Assembly (NCBI GenBank): GCA_902806215.1
Contig: CADCVT010000319.1
Span: 1 to 16,594, forward strand
Source: an uncultured Solirubrobacteraceae bacterium
Lineage (GTDB): Bacteria > Actinomycetota > Thermoleophilia > Solirubrobacterales > Solirubrobacteraceae
Direction of reading: 5' to 3'
DNA: 16,594 nucleotides
The notes beneath the pieces are model-generated. The model was not told the DNA's origin, searched no databases, and saw only the letters and a list, made by a program, of their open reading frames with translations. Position numbers and translations under genes: made by a program. Below are positions 6,708 through 13,584 of the stretch, piece by piece (positions within the stretch are counted from its first letter, which is position 1; each line of letters begins with the position of its first letter).

Positions 6708-7633
6708 GCGCCGGCCTCGCCGCCCTCCTCGACGACGTCGCGGTCCTCGCGCGCGCGGCCGCCGCCTCGGTCGACGACGTCGCCGCCGGCGCGGGACGGG
6801 CGAGCATGAAGGCCGCCGGCGTGATCGTCGACGACGCCGCGGTCACCCCGCGCTACGTCCAGGGCTTCCAGCCCGAGCGCGAGCTGCCGATGATCAAGCG
6901 GATCGCGGTCGGCTCGCTGAAGAACAAGCTGCTCTTCATCCTGCCCGCCGCGCTGCTGCTCTCGGAGCTGCTGCCGTGGCTGCTCACGCCGATCCTCATG
7001 ATCGGCGGGACCTACCTCTGCTACGAAGGCGCGGAGAAGCTGTGGGAGGTCGTCGGCCCGCACTCCGCGCACGCGGAGGAGGACGCACAGCCGCCCGACG
7101 AGGAGGAGCTCGTCGGCGGCGCGATCCGCACCGACTTCATCCTCTCCGCCGAGATCATGGTCATCTCGCTCAACGAGGTGAAGGACGAGGCGCTGCTCTC
7201 GCGCGCGGTGATCCTCGTGCTCGTGGCGCTGGCGATCACCGCCGGCGTCTACGGCGCGGTCGCGCTGATCGTGAAGATGGACGACATCGGGCTCAACCTG
7301 GCGAAGACGCGCGAGGGCGCGGCCGCGTCGTTCGGGCGCGGGCTCGTGCGCGCGATGCCGATCGTGCTCAAGGTCCTCTCGACCGTGGGGATCGCCGCGA
7401 TGCTCTGGGTCGGCGGGCACATCATCCTCGTCGGGCTCGACGAGCTCGGCCTCCACGCGCTCTACGACGCGGTGCACCACCTCGAGGAAGGCGTCCACGA
7501 CGCGCTCGGCGCGGTCGGCGGCGTCGGCGCGTGGCTGACGAACACCGCGGCGTCGGCGCTGCTGGGGCTCGTGGTCGGCGCGATCGTCGTGGCGGTCATG
7601 CACCGCCGCGGCTCGCACGGCGCAGCACACTGA
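6704..7633 (+). CDS. DUF808 family membrane protein (YedI-like)
   Basis: This is a 309-residue integral membrane protein. The start MSAGLAALLDDVAVLARAAA and the following KAAGVIVDDAAVTPRYVQGF are the hallmark N-terminus of DUF808 (E. coli YedI). Hydrophobic segments occur at about residues 80-108 (FILPAALLLSELLPWLLTPI), 160-190, 225-255 and 285-302. The conserved acidic stretch EEELVGGAIRTDFILSAEIM is present. The length matches the family. Function is not established. ATG 6704 fixes the family N-terminus; the frame is open further upstream only because of high GC. It lies downstream of the mini-ORF and 23 bases before the next + strand gene, which has its own -10 box. Confidence 0.9.
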   Translation: MSAGLAALLDDVAVLARAAAASVDDVAAGAGRASMKAAGVIVDDAAVTPRYVQGFQPERELPMIKRIAVGSLKNKLLFILPAALLLSELLPWLLTPILMIGGTYLCYEGAEKLWEVVGPHSAHAEEDAQPPDEEELVGGAIRTDFILSAEIMVISLNEVKDEALLSRAVILVLVALAITAGVYGAVALIVKMDDIGLNLAKTREGAAASFGRGLVRAMPIVLKVLSTVGIAAMLWVGGHIILVGLDELGLHALYDAVHHLEEGVHDALGAVGGVGAWLTNTAASALLGLVVGAIVVAVMHRRGSHGAAH

Positions 7634-7643
7634 CCGCGCGGGC

Positions 7644-7649
7644 TATCGT
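7644..7649 (+). promoter_or_regulatory. -10 box for a leaderless hydrolase transcript
   Basis: TATCGT lies 7 bases before GTG 7657 in the short gap after the DUF808 stop codon (7633). There is no Shine-Dalgarno sequence. The spacing matches leaderless starts seen elsewhere in this window. Confidence 0.5.
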
Positions 7650-7656
7650 CGCGCTC

Positions 7657-9432
7657 GTGACCCGTCCCACGAGCATCCTCCTGCGCGCCGCACTCCTCCT
7701 CGGCGCCTTCGCGGCCGCACCCGCCGCCGCCCAGGCCGAGCCCATGCCGTTCGGGCATGCGTGCACCCCGCAGAACGGCGTGCGGTTCTGTCCCACGACT
7801 GCCCCGTCAGGGCGCCCGCTGAGCTTCGACGGGACGCCGATCGACGTCGACGTCACGCTGCCCGAGACCGGCAACGGGCCGTTCCCCACGATCCTCCTGC
7901 TGCACGGCCTCGGCGGGACGAAGACGTCGTTCCAGTCCGCGACCGAGCAGAGCTACACGAACTGGACGTTCGCGCGACAGGGCTACGCGGTGGTCACGCC
8001 GACCGCGCGCGGCTTCGGCGGCTCCTGCGGCCAGCAGACCGCCGGGACCCCGGGCTGCGAGCGCGGGTGGACCCGGCTCGGCGACATCCGCTACGAGGTC
8101 CGCGACATCCAGACGCTGACCGGCCGGCTCGTCGACGAGGGCATCGCCGACCCCGCGCGCATCGGCTCGACCGGCGTCTCCTACGGCGGCGGCTTCTCGA
8201 CGATGCTGGCCTTCCTCAAGGACCGCATCCGGCTCGAGGACGGGTCGTTCGCGCCGTGGACGAGTCCCAAGGGCACGCCGATCAGCCTCGCCGCCGCGTG
8301 GCCGCGCTGGATGTGGTCCAACGGCGAGAGCATCTTCACGCGCAACGGCCGCGAGCCGTGGTCGCGCAACCCGCCGGGCGCGATCGTGAAGTCCTACGCC
8401 GACGGGATCTTCACCGTCGCGTTCAGCGGCAACGTCGCGCCGCGCGGCAGCGAGCTGTCGGCCGACATCCGGCTGTGGAAGGCGCAGCTCGACGCGGGGA
8501 GGATCACCGGCGACACGCAGCGGACGCTCGACAACGCGTACGACTTCCACGGCGTCGCCGGCATGCCGATCACGTCCGGCGGCCCGGCGCCGCTGCTCAT
8601 CCAGTCGGGATGGACCGACGCGCTGTTCCCGGTCAACCAGGCGCTCGGCGCGTACCGCGCGATCCGCCGGGTCAACCCGCTGGCGCCGGTCGCGCTGCAA
8701 CTCGGGGACCTCGGTCACAGCCCCGCGGCCAACCACCCGCGTGACGTCGCCGCGTTCGACGAGGAGGGCAACCGCTTCTTCGGCGGGCAGCTCCGTGGGC
8801 TCCGCGTTGCGCCGATCCCGCCCGGCAGCGTCCGCGCGTACGGGATGCGGTGCCCGGCGAGCGCTCCCTCGGGCACCGGGCCCTTCACGGCCTCCTCGTA
8901 CGAGAAGCTCTCCCGTGGCGCTGTCCGGATGCGCACCGCGCGCCCGCTGACGATCACCTCCAAGGGCGCGAGCCGCAAGCTCGCCGAGGCGATCCCCGGC
9001 CTCGCCGGTGCCGGTGCGCTGTGCACGCCGCGCGATCTCGACCAGACGAGCAGGGCGCTCGTCTCGCGCAAGTCGCCCGGCGTGACGATGCTCGGTCAGC
9101 CCGTGATCACCGGTCGCGTCACGACCACCGGGCGCAACGGGCAGATCGCCGCGCGCGTGTGGGATCGCGAGTCGCGCGGCGGCAAGCAGCGGCTCATCAC
9201 CCGCGGCGTCTACCGGCTCACCGACAACGAACGCGGGCGGTTCCGCTTCGTGCTCGACGGCAACGGCTGGCGGTTCGAGGACGGCCACCGGATCGTCGTC
9301 GAGCTGCTCGGCCGCGACGCGCCGACGTACTCGCCGAGCCCGAACGCGTTCTCGGCCACGCTCGACGGGCTGACCGTGACGATCCCGGTCCGGGAGCGGC
9401 CGCGCCAGCGGCGCGGCGTCGTGAAGCCCTAG
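7657..9432 (+). CDS. Secreted S15/CocE-like alpha/beta hydrolase (X-Pro peptidase or esterase type)
   Basis: This is a 591-residue exported enzyme. Residues 1-27 form the signal peptide (LLRAALLLGAFAAAPAAAQA). The catalytic domain (about 55-365) has the oxyanion-hole segment LLLHGLGG (80-87), the nucleophile motif STGVSYGGG with Ser175, the acid in GWTDALFP (Asp321), and GHSPAAN with His354. A C-terminal jelly-roll (about 450-578: GVTMLGQPVITGRVTTTGRN, RVWDRESRG, HRIVVELLGRD) matches the non-catalytic domain of X-Pro dipeptidyl-peptidase and CocE esterases. Between them is a segment of about 85 residues with two cysteines. The fold class is firm, but whether it acts on peptides or esters cannot be told from sequence. 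The GTG start follows a -10 box at leaderless spacing. It converges with the MerR remnant across 2 bases. Confidence 0.88.
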   Translation: MTRPTSILLRAALLLGAFAAAPAAAQAEPMPFGHACTPQNGVRFCPTTAPSGRPLSFDGTPIDVDVTLPETGNGPFPTILLLHGLGGTKTSFQSATEQSYTNWTFARQGYAVVTPTARGFGGSCGQQTAGTPGCERGWTRLGDIRYEVRDIQTLTGRLVDEGIADPARIGSTGVSYGGGFSTMLAFLKDRIRLEDGSFAPWTSPKGTPISLAAAWPRWMWSNGESIFTRNGREPWSRNPPGAIVKSYADGIFTVAFSGNVAPRGSELSADIRLWKAQLDAGRITGDTQRTLDNAYDFHGVAGMPITSGGPAPLLIQSGWTDALFPVNQALGAYRAIRRVNPLAPVALQLGDLGHSPAANHPRDVAAFDEEGNRFFGGQLRGLRVAPIPPGSVRAYGMRCPASAPSGTGPFTASSYEKLSRGAVRMRTARPLTITSKGASRKLAEAIPGLAGAGALCTPRDLDQTSRALVSRKSPGVTMLGQPVITGRVTTTGRNGQIAARVWDRESRGGKQRLITRGVYRLTDNERGRFRFVLDGNGWRFEDGHRIVVELLGRDAPTYSPSPNAFSATLDGLTVTIPVRERPRQRRGVVKP

Positions 9433-9434
9433 CC

Positions 9435-10095
9435 CTAGCCCTTGCGCTTGGCCTGGGTCTCGAGGGCGCGGCCGAACGCGCCCTCGATCTCCGCGGCGAG
9501 CAGCGGCTTGAACAGCGCGACGAGCGACTCGGCGGCCAGCGGGCGCAGCCGCTCGATCGACTCGGTGATCTGCGGCCATTGCTCGTCGGCGCGACCCGCG
9601 TCGTTGAACGGCTTCCACAGCTCGTCCATGAAGAGCTTGACGAACGTGCGCGACGCCGACTCGGCCTGACGCTGGACGCGCTCGATCGCGGAGAGCGCGG
9701 CCGGCAGCGGCACGCTGCGCTCGGCGACCTCCTCGGCCGCGCGCAGCAGCGCGGGGCTCGGTACCTCGAACGTGCCGTCGCCGAGCGGGATGAGCACGCC
9801 GAGCCGCTGCGCCTTGTCGAGCGACTTCGGGTCGCGCTCGACCGGGCCGAAGCGCTCCTCGAGCTCGGCCAGCGTGATGATCTCCGACGCCTCGAGCTCG
9901 AGCGCGACGGCGAACGCCCGTCGCAGCCCGGCGAAGCGCTCGGCCCAGTCGCCGCCACCGCCGACGAGGCGCTGGATCGCGTTGAGCTTGAGGCCCTCGG
10001 CCTGCATCTCCTGGATCAGGCAGCCGGTCGACGTGCGCACGCCCGTAGAACCCCGTCCGCGCCCGGACCTCCGGCGGGGGCAGCAGGCCGCGCGT
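9435..10095 (-). pseudogene. MerR-family regulator, 5'-truncated and frameshifted
   Basis: The frame from about 10040 to 9435 encodes LIQEMQAEGLKLNAIQRLV followed by about 175 residues (LAELEERFGPVE, RLGVLIPLGDGTF, VPSPALLRAAEEV, FVKLFMDELW). That is the second half of a MerR DNA-binding domain plus the long C-terminal domain of an actinobacterial MerR subfamily. Immediately upstream, in another frame, 10095-10024 encodes TRGLLPPPEVRARTGFYGRA then HVDRL, the preceding wing and helix of the same domain. Joining them needs 2 extra bases at about 10021-10023 (family RLRLIQEM; here CGGCTG is followed at once by CCTGATC). Upstream of TRGLL the expected first helices are absent in all three frames. 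An ORF from GTG 10040 (201 residues) is open but could not form a complete DNA-binding domain. Confidence 0.75.
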
Positions 10096-10255
10096 CGCCG
10101 TCCTGCTCGACCGCATCGAGGGCAACACCGCCGGCGTGCAGCAGCTCACCGAGGTCCTCGTCCCGCTCCGCGGCGCCGCGATGCGCCTCGGCCGCATGAG
10201 CGAGCGATGGCCGCAGCGCGCCGTCGCCCGCCCGTCCCGCGGCGTGATCGGATGA
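10094..10255 (+). pseudogene. C-terminal remnant of an unidentified helical protein
   Basis: A + strand frame ending at TGA 10253-10255 encodes RVAVLLDRIEGNTAGVQQLT, then EVLVPLRGAAMRLGRM and SERWPQR. It has G/C-rich third positions and amphipathic heptad spacing, so it looks like real coding sequence. The frame is closed by a TAG at 10046 and has no ATG, GTG or TTG before the first coding-like residues; the first GTG (10136) would leave only 39 residues. It begins just where the MerR-like sequence on the other strand stops. I read it as the 3' end of a gene whose 5' end is lost. The family is not recognised. Confidence 0.5.
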
Positions 10256-10300
10256 GCGTGGTGACCGCGTGGCGGCACACTCGTCCGCTTCGCGAACCTC

Positions 10301-10306
10301 TAGCGT
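10301..10306 (+). promoter_or_regulatory. -10 box for a leaderless lipoprotein transcript
   Basis: TAGCGT lies 7 bases before GTG 10314, the same geometry as at 7644-7657. No Shine-Dalgarno sequence precedes the GTG. Confidence 0.5.
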
Positions 10307-10313
10307 TCCGGGC

Positions 10314-10697
10314 GTGCGTTCCTGCGTCGCCGTCCTCAGCGCCGCCGTGCTCGCCGCCGGATGCGGAGGCGGGGGAGACCCTGTCGGCATCGAGGAGGCC
10401 AAGCGGTGCCTCGTCGAGCACGAGGACGAGTTCAGGGTCATGGGTCCGCTGGACGGCGAGCGCGGCGACGAAGACGCGCCGGACCGGACGCTGATGGTCG
10501 GCGGCGCGCAGGCGAGCGCGTACCTCGCCTACTACGACGACGCGAAGCGCGCCGAGAGCCTGACGCGCGAGCTCGAAGAGGCCGCGAAGGCGTACGACGG
10601 CCGCGTCGACCGGCACGGCCGCCTCACGATCATCTGGACGAACGGTGCGGACTCGTCGCAGGCCTCGAAGATCGAGGCCTGCGCGCTCGAGTCCTGA
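10314..10697 (+). CDS. Small predicted lipoprotein, unknown function
   Basis: This is a 127-residue protein. Residues 1-17 form a lipoprotein signal peptide (VRSCVAVLSAAVLAAGC) with the acceptor Cys17, followed by a Gly-rich tether. The mature part is acidic and helical (IEEAKRCLVEHEDEF, DDAKRAESLTRELEEAAKAY) and ends with a beta-like segment RHGRLTIIWTN and a final Cys in EACALES. The two mature cysteines (in KRCLV and EACAL) could pair. I recognise no family. GTG 10314 is chosen over an earlier ATG at 10269 because it gives a compact signal peptide and sits at leaderless distance from a -10 box. The gene follows the remnant region and converges with the LVIVD gene with 4 bases between stops. 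Confidence 0.7.
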   Translation: MRSCVAVLSAAVLAAGCGGGGDPVGIEEAKRCLVEHEDEFRVMGPLDGERGDEDAPDRTLMVGGAQASAYLAYYDDAKRAESLTRELEEAAKAYDGRVDRHGRLTIIWTNGADSSQASKIEACALES

Positions 10698-10701
10698 GTG
10701 C

Positions 10702-12198
10702 CTACTGCTGCGGCAGCATGCAGCGCATGCGGTACCCGGCCAGGCTGGCGGGGGCGCTCGCGCCGGTCTTCACCTGCGGGAGGCTCACGCCGCTGCGCCG
10801 GCCGGTCGGGACCTCCAGCGCCGGGCCCGGGAGCCACGCGCCCGGGGCCTTGGACTTGGCCTGGCGGCCGTCGTAGCGGTACACGTCGAGGCCGCGCTCG
10901 ATGTCGTTGCCGAACGCGTAGAAGACGCCGTTGCGCGACACCCGCGGAGCCTTGAACGACCACGAGTCGGCGTTCTCGGTCTTGTACGAGGCGATGGCCT
11001 CCATCGGGCCGCCGTCGGCGAGCTTCGAGAGGTCGACCACGCGGACGCCGCCGTTGTAGAACGCGATCGTCATCAGCTGCTGGTCCTCGTGGATGTCGAA
11101 GACGTGAGCGGTGCACGTGCCCGTCGCGTCGTGCGTCGGCCCGGCGAAGTCGGTGATGTTCCAGTAGCCGAGCTTCTCCGGCGCCTTCTCCTTGTCGCCG
11201 GTGACGTCGTAGACGTGGACGCCGCCCGACGGGCAGACGGGGCCGCCGGCCGCGCCGGCGAACTCGTCCTCGGCGATGAGGATCTCGCGCTTGCTGCCGT
11301 TCTTCGCGCGCAGAGTGACCGGATCGACCTGGTGCCAGACGTTGACGGCCTCGTCGTCGAACGTGGACGTGATCTTCGGAGCGCCGGGCTTGGACGTGTC
11401 GATGACGACGCCGTGCGAGAGGGCGGCCGAGTAGGCGCGCGTGCCCGACTCGTTGAACGTGATGTCGTGCGAGTTCGTCCCGAGTCCCGGGCGCGCGTCG
11501 AGCTTGAGGTCGCCGGCCTTCTTCGGCGCCCTGAGGTTGCTGATGTCGAAGACCTCGATCGCCGGCGTGAGGTTCGTGATCAGCTCGGAGTTCGAGTTGT
11601 AGAGGAAGTCGCCGCTCGGATGGACGGTCATGTTGTGCGAGCCCAGGGGGAACTCGACGAACGACACCGTGAACGGCTTCTTCGGGTTCGTGACGTCGAT
11701 GATGAACGTCCCGTTCTTGCCGTTGTTCGCGCCCTGCGCGGTGCTCGCGCTCTTGCGCACGGCGAAGCCCTTGGCCGCCGCCTCGCGGTAGCAGTCGGAG
11801 TCGACGTTGCCGAACGTGTCGCTCGTGTACGCGACGAACGTGCGGCCGCGCTCGTCGGCCTGCCGGAAGACCTGCAAGTCGCCCTGCGTGACCGAGCAGT
11901 CGTACACCTGTGCGCGCTTGGTCTTCGACGGCTTCGAGATGTCGAAGATCTGGAGCCCGTTCTTGTACGAGCCGGCGAAGGCGTACTCCTTGCCGCGCAG
12001 CTTCGCGAACTCGATGTCGGTGCCGTAGTTGGCGACCTCGGAGCCCTTCGCGAAGTTCTTCTCGATCGCGGGATAGGGGAGGTTCTGAGTGAGCGACAGG
12101 TTGGGACTGCCCTCGCCTGCGGGCTCCTGAGCGAGGGCGGTGCCCGGCGTGAGCAGGGCGCCAACGGCCAGGAGCATGGGGAGTGGGTGGCGACGCAT
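10702..12198 (-). CDS. Secreted LVIVD-repeat beta-propeller protein
   Basis: This is a 498-residue exported protein. The signal peptide is MRRHPLPMLLAVGALL to TALAQ (about residues 1-24). The mature protein is built of repeating blades with the LVIVD-like core: GLQIFDISKPSK, GTFIIDVTNPKKP, AIEVFDISNLRAP, HGVVIDTSKPGAP, GVHVYDVTGDKEK and GVRVVDLSKL. A conserved block, LGSHNMTVHPSGDFLYNSNS, and histidines in NSHDITF, NVWHQV, GPTHDA and FDIHED recur on one face and could bind metal or ligand (inference). The family is seen in secreted proteins of many bacteria without a settled biochemical role. ATG 12198 is preferred because the 20 residues upstream to 12258 do not look like a signal peptide. 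No Shine-Dalgarno sequence is visible. Confidence 0.85.
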   Translation of the reverse strand: MRRHPLPMLLAVGALLTPGTALAQEPAGEGSPNLSLTQNLPYPAIEKNFAKGSEVANYGTDIEFAKLRGKEYAFAGSYKNGLQIFDISKPSKTKRAQVYDCSVTQGDLQVFRQADERGRTFVAYTSDTFGNVDSDCYREAAAKGFAVRKSASTAQGANNGKNGTFIIDVTNPKKPFTVSFVEFPLGSHNMTVHPSGDFLYNSNSELITNLTPAIEVFDISNLRAPKKAGDLKLDARPGLGTNSHDITFNESGTRAYSAALSHGVVIDTSKPGAPKITSTFDDEAVNVWHQVDPVTLRAKNGSKREILIAEDEFAGAAGGPVCPSGGVHVYDVTGDKEKAPEKLGYWNITDFAGPTHDATGTCTAHVFDIHEDQQLMTIAFYNGGVRVVDLSKLADGGPMEAIASYKTENADSWSFKAPRVSRNGVFYAFGNDIERGLDVYRYDGRQAKSKAPGAWLPGPALEVPTGRRSGVSLPQVKTGASAPASLAGYRMRCMLPQQ

Positions 12199-12256
12199 AC
12201 GGGTTGGAACGCATCCGGCGGCGAGTTCTTGCGGTTCGCGGGTATGGGCAGGCCCC

Positions 12257-12439
12257 ATGAGCGAAGATGACGCACGCGACCTCGATCAGATGGCTCCCGG
12301 TGACGAGGCGCCCCCCGGCACCGAAGGAACGGGCGAGGACATCTGCCCGAAGTGCGGCGGCGACGGCAAGGCCGACGGCGCGGACTGCCCGGAATGCGCC
12401 GGCAGCGGCACGGTGATCAAGGGCGTCGGCGGCGCGTAG
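12257..12439 (+). CDS. 60-residue zinc-ribbon mini-protein with DnaJ-type CxxCxGxG motifs
   Basis: This tiny acidic protein has a disordered first half (MSEDDARDLDQMAPGDEAPP) and a zinc-binding second half. CPKCGGDGK (Cys30, Cys33) and CPECAGSGT (Cys44, Cys47) are two CxxCxGxG units, the arrangement found in the DnaJ cysteine-rich domain. Only one zinc site, from a pair of units, is present instead of the two in DnaJ, and there is no J domain. It probably binds one zinc; the partner is unknown. The start ATG 12257 is 58 bases from the divergent LVIVD start, with TATGGG (12243-12248) 8 bases upstream as a poor -10 candidate. A strong hairpin follows the stop. Confidence 0.8.
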   Translation: MSEDDARDLDQMAPGDEAPPGTEGTGEDICPKCGGDGKADGADCPECAGSGTVIKGVGGA

Positions 12440-12444
12440 CGCTC

Positions 12445-12484
12445 GGCGGCGGCTCTGGACGGCGCTCAAGTCCGAGCCGCTGCC
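12445..12484 (+). terminator. Long GC hairpin after the zinc-ribbon gene
   Basis: The arms 12445-12460 and 12470-12484 pair over 15 base pairs with one G-T pair and one bulged T (12456), enclosing a 9-base loop. The hairpin starts 6 bases after the stop codon and ends 16 bases before the next ATG. There is no U-run. It is either a U-less terminator or an mRNA structure between two cotranscribed genes. Confidence 0.45.
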
Positions 12485-12500
12485 GGCCGATTCCAGGGGC

Positions 12501-12767
12501 ATGCAGCATCAGCGCCGCGAGCACGTCGAGCTCGAGACCCCCCGCCACCGGATCTCCGGCTACGTGACCCTGGCCCAGAACGGCTTCCGCAGCCGGATCT
12601 CGGACATGCTCAACGCGTCCGAGCGGGAGTTCATCTCGCTGACCGACGCGACGATCTCGCCGCTCGACGGTGAAGGCTCGCCGGTGGAGCGCCCATTCGT
12701 CGCCGTCTCGCGCGCGCACATCGTCTTCGTCACCCCGCTGGGCGACGTCGACGAGCTCGCCGCCTAG
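12501..12767 (+). CDS. Conserved 88-residue protein (DUF6812-like), unknown function
   Basis: This short soluble protein has no signal peptide or membrane segment. It begins MQHQRREHVELETPRHRISG and continues as a compact beta protein (YVTLAQNGFRSRISDMLNAS, then REFISLTDATISPLD, and FVAVSRAHIVFVTPL). I recognise this shape from small conserved actinobacterial proteins, where it may be annotated DUF6812; the name is tentative. The pattern of short strands and the ISDMLN/FISLTD core suggests a small barrel. ATG 12501 has AGGGG one base upstream, too close for a good ribosome site. It follows the zinc-ribbon gene on the same strand across the 12445-12484 hairpin and is closed by a strong terminator. 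Confidence 0.7.
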   Translation: MQHQRREHVELETPRHRISGYVTLAQNGFRSRISDMLNASEREFISLTDATISPLDGEGSPVERPFVAVSRAHIVFVTPLGDVDELAA

Positions 12768-12790
12768 CACTGCGCCCTCCTTTGAACGAG

Positions 12791-12818
12791 CAAGGGCCCG
12801 GCATGCGCCGGGCCCTTG
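12791..12818. terminator. Bidirectional intrinsic terminator
   Basis: A perfect 12-base-pair stem (CAAGGGCCCGGC at 12791-12802, its complement at 12807-12818) closes an ATGC loop. TCGTTTCC follows on the + strand. It lies between the ends of two convergent genes (12767 and 12856), so it can serve both. On the minus strand the following bases are CTCGTTCAAAG. Confidence 0.88.
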
Positions 12819-12855
12819 TCGTTTCCTCTGAGGAGGAGGAGGTTGCTTCTGGGTG

Positions 12856-13533
12856 CTACGAGGCGTTGATGGTGATCTTGGCGACGCCGATCACGAGGCC
12901 CTCCTCGAGGGCGTCGATCTTGAACGTGTCGTTGAGGAGCTGAGCGGCCTCGGCCTTCAGCTTGACCGTCGTGCCCTCGAGGATGGCGGTGCCGTTCGAG
13001 CCCGTCTTGAGGGGCTCGAGCGTGCGGCCGTCGAGGAAGAACAGCGGGGCGCTCGGGACGGCTTCCTCGCCGTTGACCGACACGGTGCCGGTGAGGACCG
13101 ACTTGCCGGGATCGACGACGAAGTCGGTGAGCTCGACCTTGGTGTCGCCGGCGGTGAGGCTCAGGCCGCTGCCGTCATGGTCGATGCGGCCCTGCACGTA
13201 CGGGGAGACGGTGCCGGGCTCGTAGTAGGTGACGTTGCCGCCCGTGATCGGGAAGCTGGCGACGCCCTTGTCGGAGATCTTCGCGTCGCCGACGGGGCCG
13301 GGGGCCACCTTCAGGGACGTGAGGGCCTCGACGAAGCCGCTGTCCAGCGTGACCGCGGTCTGACGACCCGTGAGGGAGTCGACCTTGGCGGCGGGCTCGG
13401 GCTTGGCCTGCTGCTCGGACTGCGTGGCGGAACCACCGGTGGTGGTCTCCTCGTCGTCGTCGCCACAAGCGGCGGTGCCAAGGGAGAGGGTCAGGGCCGC
13501 GGCGAGCGCGGCGAACTTGTGTGTGCTCTTCAT
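12856..13533 (-). CDS. Predicted lipoprotein with beta-rich domain, unknown function
   Basis: This is a 225-residue protein. The signal peptide MKSTHKFAALAAALTLSLGT leads to a probable lipidated Cys23 (TAAC, slightly off the usual LxxC lipobox). Next comes an acidic, Thr/Gln-rich tether (about 24-50). The rest is beta-rich: VTLDSGFVEALTSLKVAPGP, FPITGGNVTYYEPG, QGRIDHDGSGLSLTAG, ELTDFVVDPGKSVLTGTV and APLFFLDGRTLEPL. The ITGG...G.I.H.G.GL.L...LTDFVVD succession recalls a repeat found in exported actinobacterial proteins and in HtaA-like heme-associated domains. No heme ligand can be named, so I leave the function open. The gene is divergent from the glycosyltransferase across about 50 bases, which contain no obvious TANNNT box for this strand. 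It shares the terminator at 12791-12818. Confidence 0.75.
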   Translation of the reverse strand: MKSTHKFAALAAALTLSLGTAACGDDDEETTTGGSATQSEQQAKPEPAAKVDSLTGRQTAVTLDSGFVEALTSLKVAPGPVGDAKISDKGVASFPITGGNVTYYEPGTVSPYVQGRIDHDGSGLSLTAGDTKVELTDFVVDPGKSVLTGTVSVNGEEAVPSAPLFFLDGRTLEPLKTGSNGTAILEGTTVKLKAEAAQLLNDTFKIDALEEGLVIGVAKITINAS

Positions 13534-13584
13534 GGCAGTCCATTCGCATGACAGCGCGTTCTGGATGTGCCAGGTTCGTCACAG

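Noticed and set aside
10015..10040. Programmed ribosomal frameshifting in the MerR gene
   Set aside because: There is no slippery heptamer or downstream pseudoknot signal, and the 5' end of the gene is missing as well. Decay or sequencing error explains it better.
7807..10278. 823-codon minus-strand frame
   Set aside because: Most of it is antisense to the S15-like hydrolase and has shadow composition. Only its short 10095-10024 stretch is real, as the displaced wing of the MerR remnant.
10532..12502. 656-codon minus-strand frame overlapping the LVIVD gene
   Set aside because: It is an alternative frame of the LVIVD coding region with Arg/His-rich noise and no family motif.
12828..12843. 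GAGGAGGAGGAGG run as a ribosome site or repeat array
   Set aside because: It lies between two convergent genes with no + strand start nearby; it is a short simple repeat.
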